Shown here piece after piece: positions 25,236 through 35,709 of a stretch of 64,000 nucleotides of DNA (positions are counted from its first letter, which is position 1; each line of letters begins with the position of its first letter). Source of the DNA: Gavia stellata (Eukaryota > Chordata > Aves > Gaviiformes > Gaviidae). The notes under the pieces were generated by a model. That model ran no database searches and had not been told where the DNA came from. It saw nothing but the letters and a program-made list of their open reading frames with translations. A program made the position numbers and the translations under genes. Where the stretch lies: positions 26,947,187 through 27,011,186 of the forward strand of contig NC_082598.1 of assembly GCF_030936135.1 (NCBI RefSeq). Reading direction: 5' to 3'.

Positions 25236-25390
25236 CTGAATCACAGCATCACAGGATACTTCAGGTTGGAAGGGTTCTGAGGATGTCGCTAGACCAACCT
25301 CCTGCTCAAAGCATGATCAACTATGAGATCAGCCCCGGTTGCTCAAGGCTTTATCCTGTCTGGAAACATCCCAGCTTTGCACAGAAAATA
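25236..25390 (-). mobile_element. CR1 LINE 3' end fragment
   Basis: The plus strand reads TGAATCACAGCATCACAGGA, CTTCAGGTTGGAAGGGTTCT, AGACCAACCTCCTGCTCAAA, then a degenerate terminal region ending near CATCCCAG. This is the antisense 3' UTR of an older CR1 subfamily of the type with CCAACC-CCTGCT. It is short and moderately diverged. Confidence 0.85.
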
Positions 25391-26180
25391 CAAAACCCTC
25401 CTTGCTATCCTGTCTTTTCTTCACTAAGCCTTGTTACAGGTAGAATCAATGTGACACCATATCTTGAACCTTTTATGGCCATATTTCAAAGATTAAACTG
25501 TAAGCTTCTCTCCCTAGGAGTTCATGGTAAACTGAGTAAGGTTGGTAAATAGGTCTCAATTCAAAAACATATGTGTGCAACCCCTGATGTGAATGATTCC
25601 CCACTAACTTACAGTGCAGTACATCTAAAGATAATTTAAATGTGCTTGAAATTAGGCAGGTACTTAGAAATTTTGCTGCACTGGGGTCCAAATCATTCTG
25701 AAACAGGGTGGAAAACCAAAGGAAGAAAGTCATCAAAACCAAACAGACTGCAGACATTCAGCTGACTGTTTTGTTCAGTATTTGCATTGTTTGAAAGATA
25801 ACGGTGAAGCACCTCCCGGTTATCCACAAGACTCCCATCTGGCTGTTTACCAGTGAAGTCTGAAAGGTTGTTTGGACTCCACGCTATTTCTAGTATTCCA
25901 GGTAGGCTGGGTTTGTTTCCTTGTTCAGAGATGTTCTAGTCCAAAGACATTGCGTGGAGAAACTGTCAGGTCACGAATAAAAGATAAAAAGCCCAATATT
26001 TTACAACCAACTTCATTGGACTGGTTTAGGAATTGGTTCAAACTGCAGAGGTGCGATCAGCAGCCAGGTGACTTCCGTGAGGGTTTTATAATCGTACTGA
26101 AATTTTTAAAATTAGTATCTAATGCTTATGTTGAATATCAAAACCATGGTATACTTTATGCAGTACACACCCAGCAAGGC
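25391..26180. other. Intergenic immediately upstream of UCHL1 CpG island
   Basis: AT-rich unique sequence with no recognised gene or repeat. GC content rises abruptly at about 26180. Confidence 0.4.
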
Positions 26181-26696
26181 CCGACGCTTCGCGAGCGTTC
26201 AGGCACGTAAACGCAGACACCCTTTCAGGATAAAGGGAGCTCTGGGGCCGGGCTGATGGTGGTGGAGAAACGCGTTGCCCTCGGTGATGTCTGTCACCTG
26301 CCCCCGCCAGCAGCGCTGCCCGGCCCCGCGGGGGGCGAGGGAGCGAGGGGCAGGGCAGGGCAGGAGGCCGCTGCCGCCACTTCGGCCGCGCCGCTTCTAG
26401 CACTTTCTCCACACCGACGTAAGACGGGCCGGGGTCCTTCCCGCCGCCGGCCGCGCCCCGCTCCCGAGGAAGAAGCGGGACTCGGGATCGGGCGGTGCCC
26501 CCGGCCCCCCGCAGCCCCGGCCGCGCTCTCCCCCGCCCCGCGGATCCCCGACACCGAACCCCCCGCCGGCCTCTCGCTCCGCGGCGCAACCGCCCGCCCA
26601 CCCGCCCGCGCTGGCACCGGCGCGCCCCCCGCGCTTTGGTCGTGCCGTGCTCCTCCCTCTCCCCCCGCCACGGCGCGGAGTGGGCCAGCCCGCCCC

Positions 26697-26704
26697 GATA
26701 TAAG
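26697..26704 (+). promoter_or_regulatory. UCHL1: TATA-like element of UCHL1
   Basis: GATATAAG lies 128-135 bases upstream of the ATG in otherwise GC-rich DNA. Transcription would be expected about 25-30 bases downstream (near 26728-26735), giving a 5' UTR of roughly 100 bases, reasonable for this gene. The position is inferred from the motif alone. Confidence 0.55.
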
Positions 26705-26831
26705 TGCCGGGTGGGCGGCTCCGTGCTGCAGCGTCGACGGCAGTGGGGGCCGCGCGGTCAGTGTTGCGGGGGACTTCGTCGTACCTGGGGCGCAGACTGC
26801 TTTCTTCCCGGCTCCCCGCCGCCCTGCAGCC

Positions 26832-26864
26832 ATGGCCTGGCAGCCTATGGAGATCAATCCCGAG
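26832..26864 (+). CDS. UCHL1: UCHL1 coding exon 1
   Basis: Encodes residues 1-11 ([11 protein letters not shown]), phase 0 at its end, followed by donor GTGCGC. The start is the first in-frame ATG and has CAGCCATGG context, a good Kozak match. The intron that follows is 152 bases. Confidence 0.95.
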
Positions 26865-29800
26865 GTGCGCGAGGGGCGGCGGGGTCGTGGGCAGGGGAGG
26901 GGGCTGGGGCCCGCGGGATGGGGATGTGGCCGTGAGGGTCGGATGGGGCTGGAGGCGGGCGGGGGGGTACCCTCTTTCCCCTGCACTCACCTCTCTCTCC
27001 CCGCATTGTCTTCCAGATGCTGAACAAAGTGAGTCCCCGCCGCAGGACCGCCGCGGGCGGGCAGGCGCCGCCCCTTCTCCCTCCATCCCTCGGCATCCTG
27101 CCCTGCCGGCGCATCGCCGGCTGGAGTGGCGCGGAGCGGTAGCGCTGCGTGGGGCGCGGCGGCACCTGCGGCGCTGGGGCCGCGCCCTTCCGCGGGGGCG
27201 CCCCCTCGGGCGGGTGCTGCCGCCGGCGGCGCCTGGGCGCGGCCGGCAGGTGGCGCCGCCGTGCCGCGCGTTGTGCTGTGTCACTGGGGCGCGGCGCGGG
27301 GGGGGCGGGCGGCCGGGCCCCGCCGTGGGGGGCGGGGGGGGGGATGCAGCGGCTGTGCCACCCGCTCGCTGTGCCCCGTGCAGGTGCTGTCTCGCCTGGG
27401 CGTGGGTCCCGGCTGGCGCTTCGTGGACGTGCTGGGCTTCGAGGAGGAATCGCTGAGCGCCGTGCCGGCCCCGGCCTGCGCACTGCTCCTGCTGTTCCCC
27501 CTGACGGAGCAGGTAGGTGGGGGGGCCCGCGGGGTGGGGGCGCTCCCGGGGGAGCGGCTGTTGTGTCCCTCCTGGACTGCTCTGCTTCGCAGATCCTCTG
27601 GGCTGCAGCTCTGGAGGCAGCAGCTGGGTTCAGGCGCTGAGCCTGCAGCTGCCCCTGGTGCTGTGTGGCAGCTGGTGCCCTGTGGGGTTTCTGCTGTTAC
27701 CCTGGGTAGGCCATCTAGGCCGCGTCTGGCCCAAATGCCCCTGGAGTAAAAAGCAGGCTGTTGTCAGCAGCGGTGTCCATACCTGCTGGCTGACAGCGGG
27801 TAGCGCTGGCTGCTGTCAGGAGCGTGCCTCTGTCATCTGTCCAAGCATCAGATGGATACTCCTCTTGCACTTTGCTTTGTGTATCAGACTGAGGAAAATG
27901 CGTTAGCAATCTTGAGTGTGAGGAGTAGCGATTTTGTTACCGTGCTGAATCATTGCATCTGGAGAGGCCTAAATTAATTCTGTATGATTAATACAGTTAG
28001 TCCAGTTGATACTGAAGAATTATATGAGGAGGTGGACTTTGAAGTAGCGTATACTTACAGGTTCTTAAAGGAAGGACTATAGTCTTCCAGTAATGATGGG
28101 TTTTATACTTGTCTATACATTGTTCTGATGGGGTGGGTTCATGAAGGGAAGTAACCTAAGTGTACAAAGGCAAACTATTGCAGAGACATGCTGAATAGTC
28201 TCATTAAATGGACCAAAACGATTGAGCCTATCCGTTATACTGTTTCCAGTGTACAGAACAGATGGAGAGGCTACGAACAAGTGCTTTTGGATATGACTGA
28301 GTCATGTAGGTAGTCCATTAAGACTTGGCCTGCATCCAGTATAGACATATGATGCTTTATTGGACCTGTGCCACAAAGATGATTTTCTGGGTAAAGCTTT
28401 GTCCAGTCCTGGTATTGATTCTCCTGCACAACTCATTTGTCTAGTAGTTTGCACAATAAAAAGATACTACTGTGGTGAGATGATTAAAACATTACATGTT
28501 TACAGCATGAGAACTTCAGGAAACAACAGACTGAGAAAATAAAGGATCAAGAAATCAGTTCCAAGGTGTATTTCTTGAAGCAGACAGTCAGTAACTCCTG
28601 TGGGACAATTGGTCTGATACATGCAGTTGCTAATAATAAAGACAAACTGAAGCTTGGTGAGTATGATTGTTCTGAAGTGCTTGAATTTCCATTTTATTAT
28701 GACAAAAGAAGATTGTGGGTATGGGCTATAGAGGCACCTGGAGCTTTCATGTAAGCCAAGTTAAGGCATGCTGTACAGCTTCAGTTGGTAAGTGGGTCTT
28801 TCAGCTCTTGGAGAGGGGCATGTGGTCTCACCTACTACCAGAATTGCAGAAGGGAATGTACTTTGACTCCTGTCTGGTAGCTGCAGAGGTGTCGTCCTCA
28901 TGAGCAATGCAAGAGGAAAAGGGCACATAGTAGGACTGGCCAAAGTCTGTAATTAGGAAGTACCATGTTCAGAAGTAGCTATTGACATTGGTGTTGATGT
29001 CAATTGAAGAGAAGTTCTTCATGCCACTTACATCTGATATAAACAGACTTGCTTAGGGTAGCCTGTAAATTGATTTAAAACATGTTCTTTTTCCTGGGAA
29101 AGTAGTATAGGATGATAAGGGTCTATAAGTAGACTTCTCCTGCAGAGGTGATAGTTTTGATGGTTCTCTTCCTATAGAAAAGGATATAAAACTAGCTTAA
29201 GCAGCTGGTGGCTGGAAACTCCTAGGAAATAGTATTACAAGTTCTTGTCTAAAAAGGGTTTTCACCGAGTCTGGGAAGTACTTTATTCAAAGACTAGAGA
29301 TCTGCAAAATAAAACTTACTTTCATTATTCCAAGAAAACTTGAACCCTTTGGATGGTGTGGGATTCCTTATATAAAGGAAAACACATATGGAAGGCTAAA
29401 TGGGAGTAGCTTTGCTTTACTCTTCTTGAAAGGATTCTCTGAAATAGCACAGTCTTGATGAGTGAAATGAATGATGCAGCATGTCTTTCATGTAAGGCTA
29501 GAACTCATCGTATCTTAGTACTGCACTACTCATTTACATTCTGGAAAACCAAAGTAAGCCAAGCATTAGCAAGTGCTGTGTTTGTTTGAAGGCAGTGAGA
29601 CAACTTAATGTCATCTACCCATATTCTGTTAGTTGATGCTTAAGTGACCTTACAGCTGGCACCTTTCTTGAATTTCTTCAAAACAGGACTGAACACCTCT
29701 GCCAAATCTGCAAGGGGGGAATTGGAAAAGCTAAATCCCATTTGAAAGTGAGTTCCAAGACAAGCAGCCAGAGTACCCTGAAGCATTTGAACTCTGGCTG

Positions 29801-31447
29801 TTTGTGTAGGTTGTTGTTAATAGCTTCTAGATAAATAGCTTACTTCAGGTGGCTGGAGATAGTTCAAGGCTGAATGCGGTAACTCCTAGTTAGTGCAACA
29901 AGAACTGATTACTGTGGGCTGCATCTGAACTGTAACTGATGTTTTACCTGTACTGAGTAAAATCTTTGATCATTTGTGCAGATGAGGGGTCTGTCCTGAA
30001 GAAGTTTCTTGATGAAACAGCTGATCTGTCTCCTGAAGAGAGAGCTAAGCATTTTGCAAATAATAAGGTATATGAAGTATACAAACTGCTGACAGCTATC
30101 AGCACTTAAGGATGTAGTAACCTGTATCTGCTTTCTCTTAAGGCTATACAAGAAGTCCACAATTCGGTTGCGCAAGAAGGACAATGTCGGGTAAGATATG
30201 AATGTGTAAAATCTTTGGAGAAGGAGTTAATAAGGGTGGTAGAGCAAGACAATTTTTTGTCTAGCAGGTAACTGTTAAAGCTCATGAGGAAAGAGAAATG
30301 AATGACTCGTGCGTGGATGCTTGTGCAGGGTTTCTTCCTCAAACGTGGACTGAAAAATTGGGTTCAGACCCAGCCTGAAAATGTGACAGTACATTAGGAT
30401 TTTTGGTGCTTGACCTTTGGAGGTCTTGCAGAAACCTCTTCAGCTGAACTTAAGTTTTTAGTCCTTTGCTGTTGCTTTGTTTTTGAAATCTCTGTCCTGT
30501 AGTCACAAGTAGAGTTCACAGTACTAGCTCTTTTCAATCTAACATGTATCTGATGGTCTTTTCTAAGGTTGAGGACAATAGTGTGAACTTCCACTTCATC
30601 TTGTTTGTCAATGTGGATGGACATCTGTATGAATTGGGTAAGGTCCCAAGAACTCTGTAGTTGAACTGGGCCTACTTTACACTGTACAGCAGCATTGGAG
30701 GCTCAGGCTAGATACTTTGTGCTAGTTAAGCTGTTCACTGTGACTCTCAAAGCCAATACCTAAAATCTTGAAGTGAAGGTACAGATTAACTGACAATGGG
30801 TTGCACTGAAGGCCTAGGTGTAGGCCCTCTTGTAAAGCATGTCATCTATAGAGCTGGGACTACTTAGTCCCCTTCTCACTCAAGCTATGTATTGTCAACT
30901 TATTCTGACCTCCCAAGTATCTTCGTGTGTACTTGTTTTTGGGGCCCACTATGCTCAGTTCCTCTAATTCAGAAGTAATATTAAAGTACACTGAGTGATA
31001 GGACTTTCTTTCACAGATGGCCGTTTGCCATTTCCTGTAAACCATGGCACAAGCTCAGATGACTTGCTATTGAAGGTAAGACGCCTTGCTGCTTGTTTCC
31101 CTGAAAAGAAGTCTTATAAAAAGGTGAGAGGCATGTATTCAGTGTATAGGGGCTGTACCTACTTGCTGTACAAGTTGGTGCTGCTTATACCATGGTAACA
31201 AGGTAGTATTGTGCCACAGAGCTAGGTAGCTGTTAAGTGTATGTATTAGCTGGTGCTACAAGACTTTAACTTAGTTGGTGGGACCCAGAGAGGTGCTGCA
31301 AAGACTTGGTCTCTACAGTAAGTGTATTCTGATAGTCTAAACAGCTTTTTTTCCCCCAAGGATTCTGCTAAGATCTGCAGACAATTTACAGAACGTGAAA
31401 AAGGAGAAGTTCGTTTTTCTGCTGTGGCTTTCTGCAAGTCTGCCTGA
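26832..31447 (+). CDS. UCHL1: Ubiquitin C-terminal hydrolase L1 (nine exons, complete)
   Basis: Joining 26832-26864, 27017-27028, 27384-27512, 28506-28656, 29982-30067, 30143-30190, 30568-30637, 31017-31075 and 31361-31447 gives 675 bases, 224 residues plus TGA, with GT-AG at every intron. The protein is a cysteine protease of peptidase family C12. It hydrolyses small adducts from the ubiquitin C-terminus and maintains monoubiquitin, mainly in the cytoplasm of neurons and germ cells. Visible active-site residues are Gln84 (oxyanion hole), Cys90 (in [13 protein letters not shown]), His162 (NFHFI) and Asp177 (LYELDGR). The C-terminus is CKSA, a possible CaaX box like the mammalian CKAA. The mammalian protein has 223 residues; the extra one lies near 157-158 and shifts His and Asp by one. 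The N-terminus starts [11 protein letters not shown]. No lesion is seen, so the gene should be functional. Confidence 0.97.
27017..27028 (+). CDS. UCHL1: UCHL1 coding exon 2 (12-nt microexon)
   Basis: ATGCTGAACAAA encodes residues 12-15 (MLNK), flanked by acceptor TCTTCCAG and donor GTGAGT. The four residues are needed to join EINPE to VLSRLGV as in all UCHL1 proteins, so the tiny exon is real. It is in phase 0 on both sides, so skipping it would delete four residues without a frameshift. Confidence 0.95.
27384..27512 (+). CDS. UCHL1: UCHL1 coding exon 3
   Basis: Encodes residues 16-58, from [10 protein letters not shown] to [10 protein letters not shown], ending with donor GTAGGT. It includes Ser18, the position that is polymorphic (S18Y) in human. 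Introns before and after are 355 and 993 bases. Confidence 0.97.
28506..28656 (+). CDS. UCHL1: UCHL1 coding exon 4 with catalytic Cys90
   Basis: Encodes residues 59-108 plus the first base of codon 109. It opens HENFRK and contains Gln84 and Cys90. Ile93, the site of the human I93M variant, is conserved. An internal AAG|GTGTAT at the SSK-VYF junction looks like a donor but is not used, because the reading frame continues through it. The true donor is GTGAGT at 28657. Confidence 0.97.
29982..30067 (+). CDS. UCHL1: UCHL1 coding exon 5
   Basis: Encodes residues 109 (split codon) to 137, from [10 protein letters not shown] to HFANNK. The acceptor is TTTGTGCAG and the donor GTATAT. The downstream intron is only 75 bases. 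Confidence 0.96.
30143..30190 (+). CDS. UCHL1: UCHL1 coding exon 6
   Basis: Encodes residues 138-153 ([16 protein letters not shown]), in phase 0 at both ends. The acceptor is TTTCTCTTAAG and the donor GTAAGA. The residues sit in the crossover-loop region near the catalytic site. Confidence 0.96.
30568..30637 (+). CDS. UCHL1: UCHL1 coding exon 7 with catalytic His162
   Basis: Encodes residues 154-176 plus the first base of Asp177. The start [10 protein letters not shown] has one residue more than the mammalian VDDKVNFHF. The catalytic Asp codon is split across the exon 7/8 junction. The donor is GTAAGG. Confidence 0.96.
31017..31075 (+). CDS. UCHL1: UCHL1 coding exon 8
   Basis: Completes Asp177 and encodes residues to 196 ([19 protein letters not shown]). 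The acceptor is CTTTCACAG and the donor GTAAGA. Confidence 0.97.
31361..31447 (+). CDS. UCHL1: UCHL1 coding exon 9 and stop
   Basis: Encodes residues 197-224 (starting DSAKICRQF, ending VAFCKSA) and the TGA stop at 31445-31447. The acceptor has a strong pyrimidine tract (TTTTTTTCCCCCAAG). Confidence 0.97.
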   Translation, partial: DSAKICRQFTEREKGEVRFSAVAFCKSA

Positions 31448-31785
31448 GACTCTGAAGAGATGCAAGGAAAGCAGTTTAATAGCACACCAGTAAATGCAGT
31501 CTAAGCTCCAGTGCTTCAGTACTTGTTAAACACAGCTGTTCTGGTAATTTAAATTGTTTCCACCTTTTGCTATACACAGGAGCAACATCAGCTGAGCTTA
31601 TGCTAAAGGATGAGCTCAAGTTTTAATGTGAACAGTTTGGACACATAAGATGTCTTTAGACTCTTTTTTCACATGTTAAGTAGAAAATGCTTAACAGGGC
31701 TTGTTTAATCTGTGTCATGTTAATTGAGCTGTTGGTTGATATTTCCTTGTCCTTAACCAGAATAAAATGTTCTGCTGGAAGACTA
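31448..31785 (+). other. UCHL1: UCHL1 3' UTR with poly(A) signal
   Basis: About 340 bases of untranslated sequence follow the stop. A canonical AATAAA lies at 31761-31766, followed by T/G-rich sequence (ATGTTCTGCTGG), which places cleavage near 31780-31790. The length agrees with the short 3' UTR of this gene in mammals. The exact cleavage site is not visible. Confidence 0.75.
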
Positions 31786-31894
31786 ATTGGACTAAGTGAT
31801 TACTGCAACTTTCTCCAAAAGGAGTTACATGTGACACCCTCTATAAACCTTGTTTTCAAAGGACCTTCAAAGCTCTCCTCTGAATGGAAAAGTT

Positions 31895-32070
31895 AATGTC
31901 ATCCTCAGGTTAGCGGGACAATTGCTTTTTCTAGTGTTCTGAAGGCCTCCGAGGATGGAGGGGTGCACCACTGTCTGCATAACATGTTCCAGCGCTGCAC
32001 TACACTTGTGGTAAAGCTTTTCCTGATGTCCAGTCTGAAACTCTTAAGCTGCAATTTGCCATACTGAATA
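31895..32070 (-). mobile_element. CR1 LINE fragment just downstream of UCHL1
   Basis: The antisense CR1 phrases are GCCTCCGAGGATGGAGGGGT, CTGCATAACATGTTCCAGCG, GTGGTAAAGCTTTTCCTGAT and GTCCAGTCTGAAACTCTTAA. These correspond to the ORF2 C-terminal end and adjoining 3' UTR. The copy is moderately diverged and truncated at both ends, and starts about 110 bases beyond the predicted UCHL1 cleavage site. Confidence 0.85.
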
Positions 32071-35000
32071 TTTTAGTTAAAGGGGTAAGATGTGATAAAT
32101 GAACACTCAATTGACAACTTGAAGCTGTCTGTACTTAAAGAGAGACTATTTATATTAATCCTACAAGCAAGAGAATACCCACTGAATTGGTGGTGTTTCC
32201 TTTATAGGAGACTGTATTAGCTACAGGTAGGGAAAGAACCTGTTCTAAAAGGAATCTGCTGGCTAATGCTGAACACAATCCTCAGCTAGCCAGTGTGTGC
32301 TTATTAACTTGTCATTGTGTTAGGAAGGCCTTGAAAGAGGCTATACTTCCTCTCCCTTCCAAAATTAACCTTAAAAAGGAGAAACCTACACTACATGAAT
32401 TTTTAATAGCAGGATGAAATTTTGGGTTCAAGGGTAAGAAGATAAATATTACATATTCCTTGGCCTCAACTCTGTGACCTGTGGAAACTATTCTTACCTG
32501 AGTCTAGTGGCTGTTTACCTGCAGCTCCTTGCTGATCCCTCTGGTAGCTGTTAGAGAGGGATAAAACACCCTTCAACTCAGGCCTTTCTTCCAATGCATT
32601 ATGTCCCAGTCTGTGCCTGCCAGCCATGTTGTATGGTGCTGGGTAACTTACATTCTTAGGTGTTTGCTGGTGCTTTGCGTATGCTGTAAACTACCCCTGG
32701 CTTCCAGGCTTTTTCAAAGGGTAATTCAAAATATGAGCTTTGATTAAAGCCATGCATGGTCTTGAAGGTGTTTGGTGTTGGGCCTTGGTACTGCTCATAT
32801 AATTCCCTGAAGCTAGCAGGGGGTTGCAACACACTTTAATTCAAATTCTGAGGATTAGCTAAAGCTTAAAGTACTTAAATTCTGAGTATCAGTCTCTTTT
32901 TGTTAGCAGGGAGGTGAAAGCTACCTGCCAAGAAAAGGTCTGTTAGATATCACTCACTGTTCTTGACAAGAGTTTCTTATTCTGCCTGTTAGTGGAAGTT
33001 GTTGTAGGGTGGAGGGAGGCCTCCTGGGGCATTTCTGCTGCAGCCTCCTGCTCCAGCGCAGGCTCGGAGCCATGCCTGCGGCTCAGGCTGCTTAGCAACG
33101 AAGCCTGCAAGAGAGGAAATGTATGTGGCATGAACACAGGAGGATGGAAGGAGCAGTAAAAATCAGATATGGTAGGAGGAGAGGGCAGGATAGAGAGCAG
33201 AACCCAGTCAGCTGTATGTCATACCTGGGGGAATGTGCTTTAATTCTGCAGGGGACCCCTTTCAGGCCATTGCCGAGGGTGCCTGCTGTAACTGTGCCAG
33301 CGTGCAGTTACACAGGCAGTCGGTCAATGCTGAAGCAGCCTGTAAGTATTTTTGAGATACTACTGTATTTTTATAGTGATTGCAGCAGTCAAATGTTTCT
33401 GGTTTTGTTTTTTCTTTTAATCTAACAATATAAATTTCTAGGGCTACTGAAGTTATTTTAGTGTTTCATATACTTTTTTCACTCTTGCTCAAGCTTCTGA
33501 GTTAAGAATCTACTGAAAGGCAACATTTGAGTAATTTTGGCCTCATGGAAAAACAGGGAAAGGGTTGTGACAGACCTTTCTTATTTTCTAACCTTCTGGT
33601 CCCAGGTGCAGCTTCAAAGGATGGAAATAAAGAGAACAACTAAGGAAGGAATGTTATCCATCCAGTCATGTATAACATAGCTAGCAAGGCTGTTTTCCCC
33701 TACTAAAATTATCACAGGGGCCTGGCAAACAGCTGGGCTTTCCTCTAAAACAGCCTGGGTAGAAAGAGGAAGATGAGTTGCTGGGGATGGCGAAGATCTT
33801 GGGAGTTGGGATAGAGTTGTCTCAGATGGAGGTCTCAAACAGTGGGTAAGCTGAATAGATGAAAGCTTGTGCAATACTAACAGTGTAGCTGGTCCAGATG
33901 TGCTACTGCATTCGGAAAGAAAGTCGCTATGCATGGAAGTGTGTATGTGCCAAGTCAAAACCATATAGAATAAGCCATAAACAGAAAAGATGGAAGATGT
34001 TTTAAAGTTGTATCAGGTGTGTGTAATCTCAAAATAAATGCTCTTTATGCATATTTTCCAGCTAGTTCTACCTACTTGCAAGTTTTTGAATTTTAATCTT
34101 TGCCCATTGTTTCACACTTTAGCAGAAGTGTTTGGACCAAGAGGTGTAAATGTCTTGTCGGCTTTTTTAGAGTGCTATGAATCAAAACACATAGTCATTG
34201 TGAGGAGATGCTCTCTGATAATTTAGTATTTTCTGTTGGTCACATCCTGTCTGAAGTGAGGCTCATTTTGTTTCTTGTCTCTGCTTGTTTTCTCCTCTTT
34301 GTATTTTTATCTTAAATCTGTAGTTCCATACAGAACTGTTACCGTTCCTTGATTTCCTGTGCAACCTTCTTAATTAAATTAGCTTTTTTTGACCCTCTCC
34401 ATTTCTCATCTAAAACCCTATGTGTTTTTGCTGCATTTACCCCTGAATTTTCACTGTGGTAATTGCTGAGAAGGGCAGGAGCTTGTGAAGCCTGTTTTGT
34501 ATTTTACGCCTGCTCTGAGAGAAACCTGTGACTGGCTGTTGCCACTGCTGCTCTTCCAGATATGTGAGGAGTCTATTGAGCAAATTATTTAATTGGAATT
34601 AACAGGTTCCTGCCATTTTTGTGCAGCCTTCCAGAGGTGGACTTTTAACAGTTAATACATAGAACTATCCTTGGAAACATTCGAGAAACGTTTAAGAATC
34701 TCAGGTAGGATTTCAGGCTTATCTGTTTAGACCTGCACATTGCTAATTTAGAACCGTATCCAGGGTCGACGGTGCACAATCTATCACTTTCTTAACAGTT
34801 TTCTTCTCTGCTATGTTGAAAGCTGTTGTTAACCTGTTCTGTAGATGGCAGCATTGGGAAACTTTCAGCAACAAGTCTGATGTAGGAGCCACCAATGGTA
34901 AAACAGATCCAGGCATAATGTTACTCAACCGCATATGTAATGTTGGGTCCACAGGTAGTCCCTGCTGCTTTCAGCGGGACCACTCACATGCTTAAGCACA

Positions 35001-35709
35001 CTTCTGATTTCAAAGCCAAATATCCAAACCTTAATTTAGTCGAAAGTTAAGTTGGGTGTGATGTAACATCCAAAGCCTCTTATGCATTTCAATAGCCTTT
35101 GGCTTAGGTCCATAGCTTACTTGCAGCTGATACAGCACCACACCACCTCTTTGTCCATTATATACCACTGTACAAGATATCCACTACTATTTCCATGCTA
35201 AATAGCATTCTTTTTTGGGGGAGTAAGGCAAGAAAGAGTGTGAATAACTAGCAGCATCCAGCTTTTGATGCACAGACCAGTTTATCAATCTATAAATATT
35301 TAAGATGCGGAAGTAGTTACCTGAAAAAGGGAACTAGACATACTAGTATCCTCTGCCTTTGATGCAAAGGTGCTGGGGAGCTCTAGGGGCCAGTCCCACT
35401 AGCCTGTGTGCTGGGTGTAGGGAGAAAACAAGAGACTGGCCATAAACCTTGTAGTCACAGGATCCCTGTCCTGATGCTGTTGATAGCCAAGAAGAGGCTG
35501 ATGACAGGACTGCAGATCAGTGAGACTGTGGACCAAATGGGAGCAAACAAGAACTGGGAAAAATGCAGCCAGAAGCTGAGTAACAGCATTAAAATTCCTT
35601 TGTGACCAAAGGAATTAAAATATCACTTGCATTTTGTCATTTTTAAATTCTTGCACAGGGTGATACTAAGTTACAGGGAGTGGTTGAGATTCCAAATGCT
35701 TCAAACCCG
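32071..35709. other. Intergenic, no gene seen
   Basis: AT-rich sequence without recognised genes or repeats. A slightly GC-richer patch at 32990-33110 contains GCTTAGCAACG, loosely like an RFX half-site, but this is too weak to call. ORFs show no domain. Confidence 0.4.

Larger units (their letters stand above)
26180..27620 (+). promoter_or_regulatory. UCHL1: UCHL1 CpG island and promoter
   Basis: The GC-rich, CpG-dense block begins about 650 bases before the UCHL1 start codon and runs across exons 1-3. This is a normal arrangement for a gene that is broadly transcribable but strongest in neurons. GC-box-like GGGCGG motifs are frequent. Long overlapping ORFs in all frames across the island are compositional artefacts, except where they coincide with exons 1-3. 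Confidence 0.8.

Noticed and set aside
26119..27749. Multiple long ORFs (up to 295 residues) on both strands
   Set aside because: CpG-island artefacts around UCHL1; only the exon 1-3 segments match a known protein.
28565..28566. Intron between SSK and VYF in UCHL1 at AAG|GTGTAT
   Set aside because: The frame continues uninterrupted and the protein matches the family across the site.
28566..28754. Independent small gene from ORF starting [13 protein letters not shown]
   Set aside because: It is part of UCHL1 exon 4; its apparent start is out of context and the true frame comes from the upstream HENFRK codons.
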